Shown piece by piece: positions 8,211 through 9,456 of a stretch of DNA of 9,456 nt. Source of the stretch: Acidobacteriaceae bacterium (GTDB lineage: Bacteria > Acidobacteriota > Terriglobia > Terriglobales > Acidobacteriaceae); contig PLKR01000636.1 of assembly GCA_003140655.1 (NCBI GenBank), positions 1 to 9,456 of the forward strand, given 5' to 3'. Both the position numbers and the translations under genes were made by a program. Every line of letters starts with the position of its first letter. Position 1 is the first letter of the stretch. The notes under the pieces were generated by a model. It saw nothing but the letters and a program-made list of their open reading frames with translations. It ran no database searches and was not told the origin of the DNA.

Positions 8211-8247
8211 GGGTCGGATTTGTTGGAGTAGTTGCTTGATCGTTGTT
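8211..8247 (+). repeat. Direct repeat, copy 2 (37 bp)
   Basis: This is the second copy of the repeat at 8083-8119, 36 of 37 bases identical. On the minus strand it reads NNDQATTPTNPT in the same frame as the first copy, here within an open frame from 8385 to 8191 that ends EESEL. The single difference is a conservative Glu/Asp change, so the unit could be a duplicated protein tail or a dispersed genomic repeat. Confidence 0.85.
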
Positions 8248-8330
8248 GCGCGGGGGGTGCGGATTTTGCAGGAGTTTGCCGGAATCTGCCGAGCTATCTT
8301 GTTGAAGTTCTTTGGAATCATCGCCGGGTT

Positions 8331-8377
8331 GGCGACTCATCCGTAGGTCCGTGGTTCGAGTCCACGCGCCGCCACCA
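8331..8377 (+). pseudogene. tRNA 3' fragment (tRNA-Met-like, CAT) with encoded CCA; possible attachment site
   Basis: A perfect T-arm (CGTGG at 8350-8354, loop TTCGAGT, CCACG at 8362-8366) is followed by the acceptor 3' strand CGCCGCC (8367-8373), discriminator A and CCA (8375-8377). AGGTC before it fits a variable loop. The preceding GACTCAT and CCGT resemble the anticodon arm of an elongator tRNA-Met with about three bases of the arm missing. The 5' acceptor partner GGCGGCG and a D-arm are absent from the preceding 100 bases, so no complete tRNA can fold. Such 3' ends are typically left at the far side of elements integrated into a tRNA gene, but simple decay or deletion is also possible. 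Confidence 0.65.
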
Positions 8378-8389
8378 AAACTCAAGTTA

Positions 8390-8411
8390 CAGTAAACAGG
8401 GCTGTTTACTG
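8390..8411. promoter_or_regulatory. Perfect 22-bp palindrome before the hydrolase gene (operator or leader hairpin)
   Basis: Arms CAGTAAACAG (8390-8399) and CTGTTTACTG (8402-8411) are perfect inverted copies separated by GG. The right arm touches the ribosome binding site at 8411-8414. This fits either a dimeric repressor site or an RNA hairpin masking the start region. No T-run follows, so a terminator is unlikely. Confidence 0.55.
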
Positions 8412-8414
8412 GAG
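8411..8414 (+). promoter_or_regulatory. Ribosome binding site of the hydrolase gene
   Basis: GGAG lies eight bases before the ATG at 8423. It fixes the start, since the resulting protein begins with a proper signal peptide. Its first base is also the last base of the palindrome. Confidence 0.6.
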
Positions 8415-8422
8415 CACACAGA

Positions 8423-9456
8423 ATGTCTCGAATCTTCCCTGATCTTTTTGTTCCTCGAAGCCTCGTGCGGTCGCTTTTTAGTTGTGCAGTGGTTGTTGCT
8501 ATTGTCGGCGTCGCGCTCGTTGCGTTGGCAGGGTCGTCCCAAGCTGGGCCGCCAGGTAAGGCCCTGGAAATTTACTTTGTGGACGTCGAAGGCGGTCAGG
8601 CGACGCTTTTCGTCACGCCAGAAGGCCAATCGCTGCTCATCGATACTGGCTGGCCGGGCAATGCGGGACGGGACGCGGACCGCATCGTCGCGGCTACAAA
8701 AAAAGCCGGTGTATCGAAAATTGATTTCGTTCTGCTCACTCACTATCACGTGGACCATGCCGGTGGTGTTCCCCAGCTCTTCGCCAAGATTCCCGTTGGC
8801 GCATTCATTGATCACGGGGCGAACCGCGAGCCGGGTGATCGGGAAACGGAGCAGAGTTGGGAGGCCTACCAGAAGCTGGTTTCAAGCCAGAGTGTGAAAC
8901 GAAGCATCGCGAAAGTGGGAGATATTCTGCCTATCGAGGGCTTTCGTGCAGAGGTCGTGAGTGCCGACGGGGAGCTACTCCAGAAGCCTTTGCCAGGCGC
9001 GGGCGCGGAGAATCCCGCATGTTCAACGACAGAAAAACGGCGAGCGGATCAAACGGAAAACGCGCGCTCGATCGGTACCGTCATCACCTTTGGCAAGGTT
9101 CGGATTCTCGATCTGGGCGATCTTACGTGGGACAAGGAAGCGGAACTGGTTTGTCCCATTAACAAGCTGGGGCCCGTCGATATCTTCATCGTCTCGCATC
9201 ATGGCTGGTTGCAGAGCAACAGTCCGGCTCTTCTTGCTGCCATTTCGCCGCGCATCGCCGTCATGGATAACGGTGCGGACAAGGGTGGTTCCCCTTCGTC
9301 GTGGGATATCATCAGGAAATCAGTGAAGCTCGAGGACCTTTGGCAGCTTCATTTTTCTAACGAAGGTCGTATGGCACACAATTCTGCCGATTCCTTTATT
9401 GCCAACCTTGCCGGACCGGACGGGGGCAACTATCTGAAACTCTCGGTTTGGGCGGA
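8423..9456 (+). CDS. Exported ComEC-like metallo-beta-lactamase-fold hydrolase (3' end outside window)
   Basis: 344 codons are visible with no stop before the right edge. A basic N-terminus with a hydrophobic core at about residues 19-37 and SSQA before Gly42 make a Sec signal peptide with a likely signal peptidase I site, so it probably works in the periplasm or outside. The MBL fold starts with YFVDVEGGQATLF at 51-63 and LLIDTG at 71-76. The metal-binding motif HYHVDH (H107, H109, D111, H112) follows, then DLGD at 230-233 and SHHGW at 258-262. This order matches the ComEC/Rec2-associated MBL group (COG2333 type), whose members hydrolyse phosphodiesters in DNA or other substrates. The substrate here is unknown. 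The ComEC membrane domain is absent from the visible part. Only out-of-frame shorter frames overlap it. A palindrome sits directly upstream of its ribosome binding site. Confidence 0.9.
   Translation, partial: MSRIFPDLFVPRSLVRSLFSCAVVVAIVGVALVALAGSSQAGPPGKALEIYFVDVEGGQATLFVTPEGQSLLIDTGWPGNAGRDADRIVAATKKAGVSKIDFVLLTHYHVDHAGGVPQLFAKIPVGAFIDHGANREPGDRETEQSWEAYQKLVSSQSVKRSIAKVGDILPIEGFRAEVVSADGELLQKPLPGAGAENPACSTTEKRRADQTENARSIGTVITFGKVRILDLGDLTWDKEAELVCPINKLGPVDIFIVSHHGWLQSNSPALLAAISPRIAVMDNGADKGGSPSSWDIIRKSVKLEDLWQLHFSNEGRMAHNSADSFIANLAGPDGGNYLKLSVWA

Noticed and set aside
8240..8377. Complete tRNA gene ending at 8377
   Set aside because: The acceptor 5' strand and D-arm cannot be found within 100 bases upstream, and the anticodon loop does not close correctly.
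8191..8385. 64-codon minus-strand frame reading WTRTTDLRM near its start
   Set aside because: It begins inside the antisense of the tRNA fragment with a TTG start and no ribosome binding site. Such translations are a known artefact of tRNA genes. Its tail through repeat copy 2 is kept only as a repeat observation.
8232..8897. 221-codon plus-strand frame overlapping the start of the hydrolase gene
   Set aside because: It crosses the tRNA fragment and overlaps the MBL gene out of frame; the MBL frame has the motifs and the ribosome binding site.
1..9456. CRISPR array or toxin-antitoxin pair
   Set aside because: No regularly spaced repeats beyond the single two-copy repeat, and no pair of small overlapping genes with known motifs.

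Overview
The window looks like a gene-sparse accessory stretch of a moderately GC-rich Gram-negative chromosome, most likely an acidobacterium (Terriglobia/Koribacter-like). This rests on a membrane-anchored Ser/Thr kinase fused to a TolB-like and TPR periplasmic part, a gene architecture typical of that phylum, together with a heavy-metal RND pump. It is an inference from family knowledge, not a database match.

Layout. Positions 1-2309 (+) hold the C-terminal part of a Ser/Thr protein kinase whose start lies upstream of the window. Positions 2388-2745 (+) hold a decayed IS66 transposase fragment, frameshifted by one extra T, lying between two convergent genes. Positions 7166-2748 (-) are a two-gene operon: a periplasmic adaptor (CzcB/CusB type) followed with no gap by its inner-membrane RND permease (CzcA/CusA type, 1054 aa). 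No outer-membrane channel gene accompanies them. Positions 7167-8422 contain no gene I can support. They do hold a spaced inverted repeat, a minus-strand terminator-like hairpin, a 37-bp direct repeat (36/37 identical, 128 bp apart) and the 3' part of a tRNA gene ending in CCA without its 5' half. Positions 8423 to the window end (+) encode the N-terminal 344 residues of an exported ComEC-like metallo-beta-lactamase-fold hydrolase. That reading frame is open at the right edge. A perfect 22-bp palindrome sits directly against its ribosome binding site.

How it fits together. The adaptor and permease would form two parts of a tripartite metal or cation exporter and must borrow an outer-membrane factor from elsewhere. 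The tRNA-Met-like 3' fragment ending in CCA is what the distal attachment site of an integrated element looks like. Its orientation places the element to its left, so the pump, the IS66 scar and perhaps the kinase could be cargo, and the hydrolase gene would be the original flank. No integrase is visible, so this remains a hypothesis. I do not see a clearly new biological system. The observations most worth checking are the tRNA fragment, the palindrome before the hydrolase gene and the direct repeat.
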